A DNA stretch of 47,595 bases from Bacillus sp. P14.5 (GTDB lineage: Bacteria > Bacillota > Bacilli > Bacillales > Bacillaceae_B): positions 1 through 47,595 of the forward strand of contig NZ_NIJF01000025.1 of NCBI RefSeq assembly GCF_003316765.1. The letters are read 5' to 3'. The stretch's first letter is position 1. Each line of letters begins with the position of its first letter. Under the pieces are notes generated by a model that was not told where the DNA came from, did not search any database, and was given only the letters and a program-made list of their open reading frames with translations. This document shows positions 16,596-25,000 of the stretch, piece after piece. The translations under genes and the position numbers were made by a program.

Positions 16596-18275
16596 TTACC
16601 AGGTCTTAAAAGGAGGCGAGCCTGGAGGCGCATTTATGACCATATCGACTACCGGCAGCACATAAGCCATGGCTACCAGGACCAGCATGATAATGATCCA
16701 TACACCCCATCGTTCAGTCCAATAGGGCGTTCTGCTGGCATGGCCCTCTTCCTCTGCGATGGGAAACTCCGTCTCACCTTTTGGCGCACGGAACATTAGA
16801 TGGAAAACCGCATAAACCTGGATGATCACGCCCACCATCAATAGCGTTCCTCCTATAGCCAGCAGGAACAAGTAAGGATCCCAGCTCAGTGCTGTCGCAT
16901 GATCTCCATACGTTGTATAAGAGGTCCTTCTTGGTGACCCGAGCAAACCAACATAGTGCATTGCTCCAGACATAAACAACATTCCGACAGCCCAGATGAT
17001 GGTCTGGATGACACCCAGCCTATTGATAGCAGATGTTAAAATCCGGCCTGAAATAAACGGGACGAGCCAGTAGCTAATGCCAAAGAAAGTAAGAATTGCG
17101 GTGGTCCCTAGTGTCAAATGGAAGTGCCCGACGATCCACATTGTATTGTGAACGACCTGATCCAACTGGTTCGTGCTTTGCACGATGCCTCCCGCTCCTC
17201 CGGGAATGAAAGCAGCCATGGCAACAAACGGGGCAAGGAATCTTACGTCTCCCCATGGCATCTTCTTATACCAGCCTACAAATCCCTTTCCTCCCTGCTT
17301 CCTTGCCGTCCGTTCAAATACTCGGAACATGGCATAAGCAGTCATCAAGGAAGGAAATCCGATGGCTAGGCTCATGAATACATGCATGAATTTAATAGAC
17401 TCTGAAATTCCAGGATCGATTATCTGATGGTGAAATCCGCCGGTGATATTCATCACGACCAGCCCAATGATCACAACCCGGGTCAATGTGTCGCTGAAAC
17501 GTCGTCCGCCAATAATTTTCGGGACAATTACATACCATGCAGATATGGCGGTTAGATACCAAATATTTACCAGTGTGTGACCAAACGCCCAAAACAAGGT
17601 CCGGGCTACCATGACATTGATGGTTTCAACCCAGCCAAATGCCCATGGAATAATCATTAACACTTCAACAGTGACTGGCAGGCTTCCGAAAAACAGGAGG
17701 ACAAAAACGCCTGTGGCGAAATAGGTCAGAATTGGCAAATGCTTTCCTTTATTCGCCTTTCTCCAGCCGGCAACATTGATGAATGCCCCAAACGCTGCCA
17801 TCCAGACACCAAGTACAATAAAAACCAATCCAATGTAGAAGTACGGAGAGGCAGCCATAGGCGGATAAAAAGTGTACATAACAGATGCTTTGTTCTGGAG
17901 AATAGGAATTACGGCCATGACAAACCCAATGATCTTCATCCAAAATCCAGTCCAGGCCATCTTCCTTGTGAGGGGAACAATTCCTCCTAAAGTATGGGAT
18001 AATGCCGCATAGAAATAACCAATGGTAAAAAAGGCTGAAAGGACGACAACCAGGAGTAGTCCATGGGCTGTCAGTATTTGATAGTAATTAGCCCATGAAG
18101 GTAATTCCAATACTCCGGCGCGGTTCAACCCTTGCAATAATCCCAGGACTCCTCCCAGCAGCAATGCTGCAAAAGCAACAGATATATATGATTTCGTTAA
18201 ACGTGAATCTTCAATGCTGATTCCCAACACTTTCTTCGTTTTTTCGTTAAATGAGTGGATTTGTACGGCTTCCAT
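16596..18275 (-). CDS. cbaA: ba3-type cytochrome c oxidase subunit I
   Basis: A 559-residue heme-copper oxidase catalytic subunit with about 13 helices, reducing oxygen to water in the cytoplasmic membrane. Low-spin heme ligands: TAHGLL (about residue 69) and GHFHLTLGT (about residue 385). CuB ligands: FGHTLVNIWY (about residue 236) and FHHQI (about residue 283). The spacing and lack of the subunit I Glu of A-type enzymes match the B (ba3) class, which has high oxygen affinity and fits the Fnr control of this operon. SD GGAGGGAC. It starts 15 nt after cbaB. Confidence 0.92.
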   Translation of the reverse strand: MEAVQIHSFNEKTKKVLGISIEDSRLTKSYISVAFAALLLGGVLGLLQGLNRAGVLELPSWANYYQILTAHGLLLVVVLSAFFTIGYFYAALSHTLGGIVPLTRKMAWTGFWMKIIGFVMAVIPILQNKASVMYTFYPPMAASPYFYIGLVFIVLGVWMAAFGAFINVAGWRKANKGKHLPILTYFATGVFVLLFFGSLPVTVEVLMIIPWAFGWVETINVMVARTLFWAFGHTLVNIWYLTAISAWYVIVPKIIGGRRFSDTLTRVVIIGLVVMNITGGFHHQIIDPGISESIKFMHVFMSLAIGFPSLMTAYAMFRVFERTARKQGGKGFVGWYKKMPWGDVRFLAPFVAMAAFIPGGAGGIVQSTNQLDQVVHNTMWIVGHFHLTLGTTAILTFFGISYWLVPFISGRILTSAINRLGVIQTIIWAVGMLFMSGAMHYVGLLGSPRRTSYTTYGDHATALSWDPYLFLLAIGGTLLMVGVIIQVYAVFHLMFRAPKGETEFPIAEEEGHASRTPYWTERWGVWIIIMLVLVAMAYVLPVVDMVINAPPGSPPFKTW

Positions 18276-18289
18276 GCTGCGTCCCTCCT

Positions 18290-18751
18290 TTATTTCACCG
18301 TTATAGTTGTGCTCATCGCTTGATGACCGGCTCCGCAGTATTCATTGCAAAGAGCAAGATAACTGCCAGGCTCATCAAATGTCTGTTTAATTTTTTGGAT
18401 TTGGCCGGGCATGACCATGGCATTCACATTGGTATTGGCAATTTGGAATCCATGCACTACGTCTTTTGATGTCAAAACGAAGTGGACAGTTGCTCCTGCT
18501 GGAACCTCAATTTCTGAAGGCGTGAAGGTGAATAACTGCAGGGTCATTACCACTTCATACTCATTTTCACCGATCTGCCTTATACCGGGTTTATCGAAAG
18601 GTGCTGTCTCGTCTACTTTTTGTGGATCAATTGTTTCCTGATGACTAGGCGGCCCCATCCCGAAGGCATATGCCTGATAACCGGTAATGATCATAAAACC
18701 CATAATCAGTCCAAAACTAAGTGTAAGCCAGATTTTCTCATCCAAATGCAT
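18290..18751 (-). CDS. cbaB: ba3-type cytochrome c oxidase subunit II (CuA)
   Basis: A 153-residue protein with one N-terminal membrane helix (residues 8-28) and an extracellular cupredoxin domain. The CuA ligands are in CNEYCGAGHQAM near the C-terminus, with the upstream His in DVVHGFQI. It accepts electrons from cytochrome c. I chose ATG at 18751, preceded by GGGAGGGG; the frame stays open upstream to 18847 but overlaps the 2A gene. The family is about 150-170 residues. Confidence 0.92.
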   Translation of the reverse strand: MHLDEKIWLTLSFGLIMGFMIITGYQAYAFGMGPPSHQETIDPQKVDETAPFDKPGIRQIGENEYEVVMTLQLFTFTPSEIEVPAGATVHFVLTSKDVVHGFQIANTNVNAMVMPGQIQKIKQTFDEPGSYLALCNEYCGAGHQAMSTTITVK

Positions 18752-18765
18752 TTTCAAACCCCTCC

Positions 18766-18900
18766 CTATACTCGATCCATGTAGATTCCAAACAAAAGAA
18801 AGTAAGTTAAAAGAATGACCAGTCCCACAACTCCAACCGAGATCCATGTGCCAATTTTGGATTCTTGCCGATCAGCGCCCTTTTCTCTCGCCGTTTTCAT
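18766..18900 (-). CDS. Cytochrome c oxidase subunit 2A (small single-helix subunit)
   Basis: A 44-residue peptide: a charged N-terminus (MKTAREKGADRQESKIG) and one membrane helix (about residues 18-39), ending MDRV. Size, topology and position as the first gene of a ba3 operon match the subunit IIa family known from Thermus ba3 oxidase. ATG at 18900 has SD GGGAGGGG 7 nt upstream. It is followed 14 nt later by cbaB. It is easily missed because it is so short. Confidence 0.82.
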   Translation of the reverse strand: MKTAREKGADRQESKIGTWISVGVVGLVILLTYFLLFGIYMDRV

Positions 18901-18925
18901 GAAATCCCCTCCCTTATTAGGTTCT

Positions 18926-18975
18926 TATCATCATCATAATTGATAATGATTATCATTTTTGTGATTCATATCACA
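18926..18975 (-). promoter_or_regulatory. Oxidase operon promoter with Fnr and Fur sites
   Basis: TGTGATTCATATCACA at 18960-18975 is a perfect Fnr palindrome. 21 nt from its inner edge lies a -10 element, TATGAT on the minus strand (18933-18938), placing the Fnr centre at -41.5. Between them, TGATAATGATTATCA at 18941-18955 is a perfect 7-1-7 Fur box. This predicts activation under low oxygen and repression when iron is plentiful. Confidence 0.85.
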
Positions 18976-19002
18976 ACTTATGTGTCTAAAAAAACACAAA
19001 AA

Positions 19003-19032
19003 AGCTGCTCCATATTTTTAGAGCAGCTCTTT
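19003..19032 (-). terminator. Terminator of the CuA-like lipoprotein gene
   Basis: AGCTGCTC (19003-19010) pairs with GAGCAGCT (19021-19028), with a U tract on the minus strand. Confidence 0.82.
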
Positions 19033-19044
19033 ATAAAATATCTT

Positions 19045-19389
19045 CTATTCGACTACCAGCAGTGCTGTCATTTCCTGATGACCTTCCCCGCAAGGGATGT
19101 TACATTTTATTGTGTATTCTCCCGCTTTCAGATTGGCCGTTGCTTTCCCTTCTCCGTCAATATTTATATCAGTACCATCGATTGTTATGCCATGGTAACC
19201 ATCGGCATTTTTCAAGTTGATTGTTACATTTCCTGCAGGTACTGTGTACTCCTGCTTATCAAACTCCCAGTTCGAAGCCTCCACTGTCACAGTGTTTCCT
19301 TCATTGCTGCTGGCATCCTCCGATCCGCAAGCAGCCATCGTCAAGATGCTGATGAGTAGAAGCGGTAATAACCATAATCCTTTTTTCAT
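19045..19389 (-). CDS. Stand-alone CuA-type cupredoxin lipoprotein
   Basis: A 114-residue lipoprotein: signal peptide with lipobox MAAC (Cys near 21), then a single cupredoxin domain. Its last strands carry CNIPCGEGHQEM, the CuA signature Cys-x3-Cys-x3-His-x2-Met of cytochrome oxidase subunit II and nitrous oxide reductase. The first His ligand is probably in DGYHGITID. Unlike subunit II it has no membrane helix. It could carry electrons or copper outside the cell; that is inference. It is a single gene with its own Fnr promoter and terminator, beside the oxidase operon. Confidence 0.82.
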   Translation of the reverse strand: MKKGLWLLPLLLISILTMAACGSEDASSNEGNTVTVEASNWEFDKQEYTVPAGNVTINLKNADGYHGITIDGTDINIDGEGKATANLKAGEYTIKCNIPCGEGHQEMTALLVVE

Positions 19390-19420
19390 TTCAATCGGCT
19401 CCTTTCATTTTTCTGTCTTT

Positions 19421-19463
19421 ACTATATCAGCATCCATTTAACCAAAAAGTGATTGGTATCACA
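19421..19463 (-). promoter_or_regulatory. Fnr-dependent promoter of the CuA lipoprotein
   Basis: AGTGATTGGTATCACA (19448-19463) matches the Fnr palindrome with one mismatch. A -10 element, TATAGT on the minus strand, lies at 19421-19426, exactly 21 nt from the box. Confidence 0.8.
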
Positions 19464-19498
19464 TTATCAAAATTTCTTTTTGACTTTTTTCAACAGAC

Positions 19499-19532
19499 AA
19501 AAAAGGAAGTGCCTTTCCCGGCCTCCCTTTTA
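19499..19532 (-). terminator. Probable terminator of moaA
   Basis: An imperfect stem between about 19501-19513 and 19520-19532 with A/T-rich flanks, overlapping the last codons of moaA. Confidence 0.5.
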
Positions 19533-20534
19533 CCCTCCAATATAAGACATCTCAATTTTTTCTCTTTTCTTGCCAGCTTCCGTCCTAATTTCTGAGTAAC
19601 GGTCATCCCGTCTTACCCAGATGTCTTGTACCTTTTTAAGGATTTGCGTATCAGTGAATCCTTCCCTCAGCATTGTCCTGAGGTCAAAGCCTGAGGATGC
19701 GAACAGACAAGTATAAAGTTTTCCGTCTGTGGAAAGCCGCGCCCTTGTACATGAACCGCAAAAAGTTTCTGAAACAGAGGAAATAAAACCAACTTCTGAT
19801 TTGGAACCTTTATACTTGTATCTTTTGGCCACTTCGCCAAAATAATCCTTGCTGACTGGCTCAAGCGGAAATTTACTATGGATCATTTCATATAGCTCTT
19901 TCTTGGTGACGACATCTTTTAAATTCCAGCCGTTCGTAGAGCCAACATCCATGAACTCGATAAAACGTAGCATGATTACCTCTTTCATGAAGAATTCAGC
20001 CATTGGCATGACCTGGTCATCATTCAGCCCTTTTTTTACCACCATGTTGACCTTTACTTCCAACCCAATCTCTCTTGCTTCAAAGATTCCTTTCAATACT
20101 GGTGACACACCAGTATTCATATTATTGATTGATTTAAAAACATCATCATCCAGCGTATCGAGGCTTACATTCACTCTGCAGATACCTGCATCCTTTAATG
20201 CCTGGGCATATTTAGCCAGGAACACACCATTGGTTGTCAGAGTAAGATATTTAATTCCCTTGATTGCCGAAAGTTGTTTGATTAATACAGGCAAATCTCT
20301 TCTCAGCAAAGGTTCCCCGCCGGTCAGCCTAATTTTTTCCACTCCTATTTCAGCGAAAATTTCAGCTGTGCGGACAATTTCTTCAAATGATAGTATTTCA
20401 TCGTTATTCATAAACGGATAATCGGGTCCGAATATTTCCTTAGGCATGCAGTAGCTGCAGCGAAAATTACATCTGTCAGTAACGGAGATTCTCAAATCCC
20501 GTAATGGACGGGATAAAGTATCGGTCGTAAGCAT
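19530..20534 (-). CDS. moaA: MoaA, GTP 3',8-cyclase
   Basis: A 334-residue radical SAM enzyme that makes the first molybdenum cofactor intermediate with MoaC. The N-terminal [4Fe-4S] motif is CNFRCSYC (about residue 21), and TGGEPLLR follows. The second cluster uses [10 protein letters not shown] and a later Cys in YTCLF. The protein ends in Gly-Gly, as in active MoaA. I start it at ATG 20534 (SD AAGGAGAG) rather than at the longer open frame from 20573, because the predicted transcript starts near 20565. Confidence 0.95.
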   Translation of the reverse strand: MLTTDTLSRPLRDLRISVTDRCNFRCSYCMPKEIFGPDYPFMNNDEILSFEEIVRTAEIFAEIGVEKIRLTGGEPLLRRDLPVLIKQLSAIKGIKYLTLTTNGVFLAKYAQALKDAGICRVNVSLDTLDDDVFKSINNMNTGVSPVLKGIFEAREIGLEVKVNMVVKKGLNDDQVMPMAEFFMKEVIMLRFIEFMDVGSTNGWNLKDVVTKKELYEMIHSKFPLEPVSKDYFGEVAKRYKYKGSKSEVGFISSVSETFCGSCTRARLSTDGKLYTCLFASSGFDLRTMLREGFTDTQILKKVQDIWVRRDDRYSEIRTEAGKKREKIEMSYIGG

Positions 20535-20571
20535 TTCCTGACTCTCTCCTTTTTTCTTTCTGATGTTGGTC

Positions 20572-20614
20572 ATCTTACCATCCTAGTTCGCAAACAGGTA
20601 TGACATACATCACA
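20572..20614 (-). promoter_or_regulatory. Fnr-dependent promoter of moaA
   Basis: On the minus strand TGTGATGTATGTCATA (20599-20614) is an Fnr half-perfect palindrome, and TAAGAT (20572-20577) is the -10, at 21 nt. Confidence 0.72.
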
Positions 20615-20615
20615 C

Positions 20616-21206
20616 TCAGATCAAATAACTTTCATAATCCTGTCTGGTGTTAATATTATGGAAAGACGCTTCTTCTCCAATAAAACCTTCTTCTATATAT
20701 AAGGTGGATATATCGGAAAGCAGGGAGTGCATCTTTAATTGTTTATCCATGAGGAGTTGGCTGACCCTTTCCAAGACAGAACGATGGTAAAGTCCTATCA
20801 ACGGCTGCTTTTTTCCATTTATGACGGGAATCACGGCCTGATACTTTTCGTTTCTGTAGGTAAGGAGTTTTGTTAGAATGCTGGCACTAATCATCGGTAC
20901 ATCGACGGGGGTAACCAAATACCATTCAGCTTTGCAGACTTTCATCGCTGTATAAAGTCCCGCTAAAGGGCCAGCCCCCTTGAATATCTCCTCATCCATC
21001 ACTACCTGCAAGTCCAGCTGTTTTTTATAGAATGAATAGAAATCTTCATTTGTCACAAGGATGGTATCTTCTGCCACAATTTTCAATGCTTCAATGGAAT
21101 ATCTATATAAAGGCTTTCCTTTATAATCCGCCAGTGCTTTGTTACTCCCGAACCTTTTTGAATACCCCCCTGCCATGACAACACCGATTGTCCTGTTCAT
21201 AGTCAT
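20616..21206 (-). CDS. mobA: MobA, molybdenum cofactor guanylyltransferase
   Basis: A 196-residue nucleotidyltransferase. The N-terminal VVMAGGYSKRFGSNKAL (about residues 9-25) is the GTP-binding LxGGxSxRxGxxK motif, and VTPVDVPMI (about residue 98) holds the metal-binding Asp. It joins GMP to molybdopterin, producing the bis-MGD form used by DMSO-reductase family enzymes such as the reductase at 33-35 kb. Length is normal. The SD (GGAAGAAAG) is somewhat distant. Confidence 0.93.
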   Translation of the reverse strand: MTMNRTIGVVMAGGYSKRFGSNKALADYKGKPLYRYSIEALKIVAEDTILVTNEDFYSFYKKQLDLQVVMDEEIFKGAGPLAGLYTAMKVCKAEWYLVTPVDVPMISASILTKLLTYRNEKYQAVIPVINGKKQPLIGLYHRSVLERVSQLLMDKQLKMHSLLSDISTLYIEEGFIGEEASFHNINTRQDYESYLI

Positions 21207-21247
21207 AAAATACCCAACTTTCTTCCTGATGGTCTATTGTATATTAA

Positions 21248-21290
21248 ATAATAACATGATAACTTAGATGTTAGTGTGATATATGTTACA
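21248..21290 (-). promoter_or_regulatory. Fnr-dependent promoter of mobA
   Basis: TGTGATATATGTTACA (21275-21290, one mismatch) lies 21 nt from TATTAT on the minus strand (21248-21253). No -10 at the matching distance serves fnr on the other side, so mobA is the likelier target. Confidence 0.7.
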
Positions 21291-21382
21291 GTCACTAACT
21301 GATATGTTAATCCCTCTATAAAAAACACTCAATGTTACACGGTCAATGGAACAATACTTTCAATAGGGTGGAGTGATTGGTT

Positions 21383-22099
21383 ATGGCAATAAATTCATTC
21401 AGGGTAAGTGACACAGAGTTAATTTCCGAAGAGCTGAAAAATGTACTGATGTCTATCAGTACCACAAGAAAAATCAAGGGTCATACCTTTTTGTTTCAGG
21501 AAGGCGAAGATGCCTCCGAATTATATTTAATTAAATCAGGTCTCTTCCAGATCAGCAAACTGACAATGGAAGGCAGAGAACTAAATATGAGGATCTGCAA
21601 AGCCAACGATATTATTGGTGAGTTGACCTTATTCACAACAGATGCAAAATATATGCTCAGTGCCCTGTCACTTTCTGACAGTGAAGTACTTGTTATAAAA
21701 AAAGAGGTCCTGGAAGCAGAATTAGTAAAGAATGCTGTTTTGACATTTGAATTCATGAAATGGATCAGCACCCACCTAAGAAAAAACCAGTCTAAAATCA
21801 GGGATCTCGTGATGCACGGAAAGAAAGGCGCTCTTTATTCTACTTTAATCCGCTTCACCAACAGTTACGGAGTCGACACCGACGAAGGAATCTTGATTGA
21901 TATCCATCTGACCAATCAGGAGTTTGCCAAATTTTGTGCCGCAACCCGTGAGAGTGTCAATCGTATGCTAAGTGAGCTGAAAAAAAGAGGAGCCATTGGC
22001 ATGACATCCGATGGAAGAATCATTGTGAAAGACCTACAGTACCTTAGAGATGAAATTGGCTGCGAAGACTGCCCGATCAGCATTTGCAATATAGATTAA
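21383..22099 (+). CDS. fnr: Fnr, oxygen-sensing transcriptional regulator
   Basis: A 238-residue Crp/Fnr family protein: cyclic-nucleotide-like sensor domain (residues 20-130), dimer helix, and winged helix with CAATRESVNRMLSELKKRGAI (recognition helix near residue 195). The C-terminus carries CEDCPISIC, the Cys-x2-Cys-x4-Cys pattern of Bacillus Fnr that binds a [4Fe-4S] cluster; E. coli FNR has its cysteines at the N-terminus. I choose ATG 21383 (SD GGTGGAG) over TTG 21377. It is the likely master of the palindromes listed in this window. Confidence 0.93.
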   Translation: MAINSFRVSDTELISEELKNVLMSISTTRKIKGHTFLFQEGEDASELYLIKSGLFQISKLTMEGRELNMRICKANDIIGELTLFTTDAKYMLSALSLSDSEVLVIKKEVLEAELVKNAVLTFEFMKWISTHLRKNQSKIRDLVMHGKKGALYSTLIRFTNSYGVDTDEGILIDIHLTNQEFAKFCAATRESVNRMLSELKKRGAIGMTSDGRIIVKDLQYLRDEIGCEDCPISICNID

Positions 22100-22179
22100 T
22101 GCTTTAATAAATTCAATTGATATTTCCCAAGCTATCTTAAATAAAAGGTAGCTTTTTTATTTTGTTTTTGTTAGCCTGC

Positions 22180-22222
22180 TGTGATGTTCTTCACAACTCT
22201 CAAGAATCTCATTTGCTACGAT
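22180..22222 (+). promoter_or_regulatory. Fnr-dependent promoter of narK
   Basis: Perfect TGTGATGTTCTTCACA (22180-22195), 21 nt, then -10 TACGAT (22217-22222). Confidence 0.85.
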
Positions 22223-22268
22223 ACCCTTATCAAGAATATCCTATCGTCCTTGAAAGGAGCAATTAGCA

Positions 22269-23777
22269 ATGAAGAGTCCAAAAATCCAACTTTCTCTTCA
22301 AACATCAAGTTTAGTAGCAGGCTTCATGATCTGGGTCATCATATCATCTTTAATGCCAAATATTAAGCAGGATATTGAGCTGAGCAGCCAAGAGGCAGCG
22401 CTTGTGACGGCCATACCGGTCATACTCGGTTCACTCCTGAGGGTGCCATTAGGTTTTTATACAAACCGATTTGGCGCGAGAATCATCTTTACCTTAAGTT
22501 TCTTTCTATTAATGATACCTGTGTTCTATATCAGTATTGCTGATTCGTTAATGGATTTGATCATTGGCGGGCTATTAATCGGTATCGGTGGCGCTACCTT
22601 TTCAATCGGGGTTACATCTCTGCCTAAATACTTTGACCCTGGCAAACATGGTCTGGTTAACGGAATCTATGGAGCAGGCAATATCGGAACAGCCATCACC
22701 GCTTTTGCCGCACCGGTAATAGCCGGTTCAATTGGCTGGCAGATGACGGTAAGACTTTATCTCGTTTTATTGATTGTGTTCGGTCTCCTCAATCTGATCT
22801 TGGGTGATAAACAAGAGAAAAAAGTGAATCTCCCAATCATGAAACAAGTAAAAGAAGTTTATAAAAATACGACTTTATGGAGTTTAAGTCTGTTTTATTT
22901 CATTACGTTTGGTGCATTTGTGGCTTTTACCGTATACCTGCCAAACTTCCTAGTGAACCATTTCGGGATGACACCGGTGGATGCCGGACTCCGCACAGCA
23001 GGATTTATTGCCCTGGCTACGTTAATGCGCCCGATTGGAGGCTACTTGTCCGATAAATTCAATCCATTCGCGATTTTGATCTTTGTATTCGCCGGATTAA
23101 CTTTTTCAGGGATATTGCTTTCATTTTCACCTACTTTGCTGCTCTATACCATTGGCGTACTGACCGTTGCCTTCTGCGCAGGTATCGGCAACGGAACCGT
23201 CTTTAAACTTGTCCCGATGTACTTTTCTAAACAAGCTGGTATTGTGAATGGGATTGTATCAGCGATCGGGGGCCTTGGAGGCTTCTTCCCTCCTTTGGTA
23301 CTCACGACTGTTTTCGGAGCCACCGGACATTATGCGATTGGTTTCATGGCCTTATCTGAATTTGCTTTAGCCAGCTTGATTATCGTGCTGTGGATGTTCT
23401 TCCAGGAAAAGTTGAGCGTTGAAAGTAAAATTATAAAAAGCACTGCTCAAGGCATGCTCATTACGGATTCAAGTGGCGTGATTCAAAAGATCAACCCTGC
23501 TTTTACAAAACTGACAGGATATGAACAGGATGAAGTGATTGGCATGAGACCAAATGTCCTTCAGTCTGGAAAACACACAAAATCATTCTATGCTCAACTT
23601 TGGAATCAGGTCCGGGAGAAAGGTTTCTGGCAAGGTGAGATATGGAACAAGCGGAAAAACGGCGAAATCTATCTGGAATGGCTGACCATCAGTGAAGTAT
23701 GCAACGATGCTGGGGAAGTGAAATACTATGTAGGCCAATTCAGTGATATCACCACTGAGAAAAGGAAAGTCAACTAA
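22269..23777 (+). CDS. narK: NarK nitrate/nitrite transporter fused to a C-terminal PAS domain
   Basis: 502 residues. Residues 1-380 are a 12-helix major facilitator of the NarK type, with the conserved glycine-rich GIGGATFSIGVTSLPKYF (about residues 104-121) and GIGNGTVFKLVPMYF (about 306-320). It imports nitrate and/or exchanges it for nitrite. Residues 387-502 form a PAS domain: QGMLITDSSGVIQKINPAF, TGYEQDEVIGMRP and YVGQFSDITTEKR. PAS domains sense redox, gas or ligands, and here no kinase or cyclase follows. The reading frame is continuous across the junction. SD AGGAG. Confidence 0.92.
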   Translation: MKSPKIQLSLQTSSLVAGFMIWVIISSLMPNIKQDIELSSQEAALVTAIPVILGSLLRVPLGFYTNRFGARIIFTLSFFLLMIPVFYISIADSLMDLIIGGLLIGIGGATFSIGVTSLPKYFDPGKHGLVNGIYGAGNIGTAITAFAAPVIAGSIGWQMTVRLYLVLLIVFGLLNLILGDKQEKKVNLPIMKQVKEVYKNTTLWSLSLFYFITFGAFVAFTVYLPNFLVNHFGMTPVDAGLRTAGFIALATLMRPIGGYLSDKFNPFAILIFVFAGLTFSGILLSFSPTLLLYTIGVLTVAFCAGIGNGTVFKLVPMYFSKQAGIVNGIVSAIGGLGGFFPPLVLTTVFGATGHYAIGFMALSEFALASLIIVLWMFFQEKLSVESKIIKSTAQGMLITDSSGVIQKINPAFTKLTGYEQDEVIGMRPNVLQSGKHTKSFYAQLWNQVREKGFWQGEIWNKRKNGEIYLEWLTISEVCNDAGEVKYYVGQFSDITTEKRKVN

Positions 23778-23782
23778 AAGCA

Positions 23783-23818
23783 AAAAGCTGTCCAATCAAG
23801 ATATAGTGGACAGCTTTT
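23783..23818. terminator. Bidirectional terminator between narK and mobB
   Basis: AAAAGCTGTCC (23783-23793) pairs with GGACAGCTTTT (23808-23818). It serves the two converging genes. Confidence 0.9.
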
Positions 23819-24324
23819 CATCTTTTTATTAAATTTAAGTAATCTATAAACCAAGTTTCAAAATCCTCCTGATGAAAGGATTGGAAGTTCCGCACCCCTT
23901 TTTCAGTCTTCAGCTTAGAAATGTTTTCACCCACAACCGCAATGACATTCTCAAGATCGGCTGTCAGATGAAGATCTTCATCTCTTCTGACCAGGACAAT
24001 CTTAGGGAAGGTTTCCTGCTTGAAGCCTTCTACGATAATCAAATCCAACTCTATCAGCCGATAAAATTCAAGGATTTTTTCAAGCGTCCATTTCTTGTTA
24101 AGGATAGACAGATTAAGAGTGCCACCGCCCTCCACACCGGAAATCAGAGCTCCTGCTTTTTGGTGTCTCGCGCTGTCCGTTCCAGGCAGAACATCGGGTG
24201 TACCGTGTCCATGATGCTTGCAGGAACCAACCTGATATCCTTTCTCGGATGAGATTTTTATTAATTTTGAAGATAGAGTGGTTTTCCCGCTCTTCTTATA
24301 TCCGACAACCTGAATGATGTTCAC
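23818..24324 (-). CDS. mobB: MobB, molybdopterin-guanine dinucleotide biosynthesis adaptor
   Basis: A 168-residue P-loop protein. GYKKSGKTTLSSKLI (residues 8-22) is the Walker A motif and VGSCKHHGHG (about residue 32) the MobB signature. It binds GTP and assists MobA or cofactor delivery to the molybdoenzyme. Converges with narK. It has no Fnr site of its own that I can see. Confidence 0.92.
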   Translation of the reverse strand: MNIIQVVGYKKSGKTTLSSKLIKISSEKGYQVGSCKHHGHGTPDVLPGTDSARHQKAGALISGVEGGGTLNLSILNKKWTLEKILEFYRLIELDLIIVEGFKQETFPKIVLVRRDEDLHLTADLENVIAVVGENISKLKTEKGVRNFQSFHQEDFETWFIDYLNLIKR

Positions 24325-24434
24325 TTATTTCAGCCCCAATTTATTGTTTATCTTTCATGGGTTAGTATAAAGGAAGAATACATTCCTATCAATACAGCCC
24401 GCATGATCAAAAATATTTTCAAGAGGTGACTACG

Positions 24435-24920
24435 ATGTCAGAATTAACGCATTTTAATCAGCAAGGCAGGGCCAAGATGGTCGATATCTCAGACAAGAAC
24501 GATACAACCCGTACAGCAGCAGCCCGATCCAGCATCAAGGTAAATAAAGAAATCTATGAAAAAATTGTTGGCAATCATTTCAGCAAAGGGGATGTACTGG
24601 CGGTTGCACAAGTGGCCGGCATTATGGCGTCCAAACAGACTTCCTCCGTCATTCCCATGTGCCACCCGATTCCCATCAGCGGTGTCGATATCCGCTTTGA
24701 TTGGACAATTGAGAATGATATGCATGAGCTGATCATCAATACAGAGGTAAAAACTAAAGGAAGCACCGGTGTTGAAATGGAAGCATTGACTGCCGCATCC
24801 ATCACTGCACTTACCGTTTATGACATGTGTAAAGCTGCTGACAAAGGCATGGTAATAGGCGAAACATTCCTTCTTGAAAAAACAGGCGGGAAAAATGGCG
24901 ACTATAAACGAAAATCATGA
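24435..24920 (+). CDS. moaC: MoaC, cyclic pyranopterin monophosphate synthase
   Basis: 161 residues from ATG 24435 (SD AAGAGGTG); an upstream GTG at 24426 is less likely. [15 protein letters not shown] near the start, [10 protein letters not shown] (about residue 76) and [13 protein letters not shown] (about residue 111) are MoaC active-site motifs. It converts the MoaA product to cPMP. No Fnr palindrome is seen in its 100-bp upstream region. Confidence 0.95.
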   Translation: MSELTHFNQQGRAKMVDISDKNDTTRTAAARSSIKVNKEIYEKIVGNHFSKGDVLAVAQVAGIMASKQTSSVIPMCHPIPISGVDIRFDWTIENDMHELIINTEVKTKGSTGVEMEALTAASITALTVYDMCKAADKGMVIGETFLLEKTGGKNGDYKRKS

Positions 24921-24922
24921 AT

Positions 24923-24957
24923 AAAATCCCCTCGGCGTGAATGACCAAGGGGATTTT
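24923..24957. terminator. Terminator after moaC
   Basis: AAAATCCCCT (24923-24932) with AGGGGATTTT (24948-24957) followed by T residues. It may also serve modB from the other side. Confidence 0.88.
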
Positions 24958-25000
24958 TTCATGGACTTTTATAAGAAGTTTGAACAGAACTGATAGACAT

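Noticed and set aside
21290..21324. Fnr autoregulation from the 21275 box
   Set aside because: At the required distance on the fnr side the sequence is CCCTCT, not a -10; TATAAA lies 5 nt too far.
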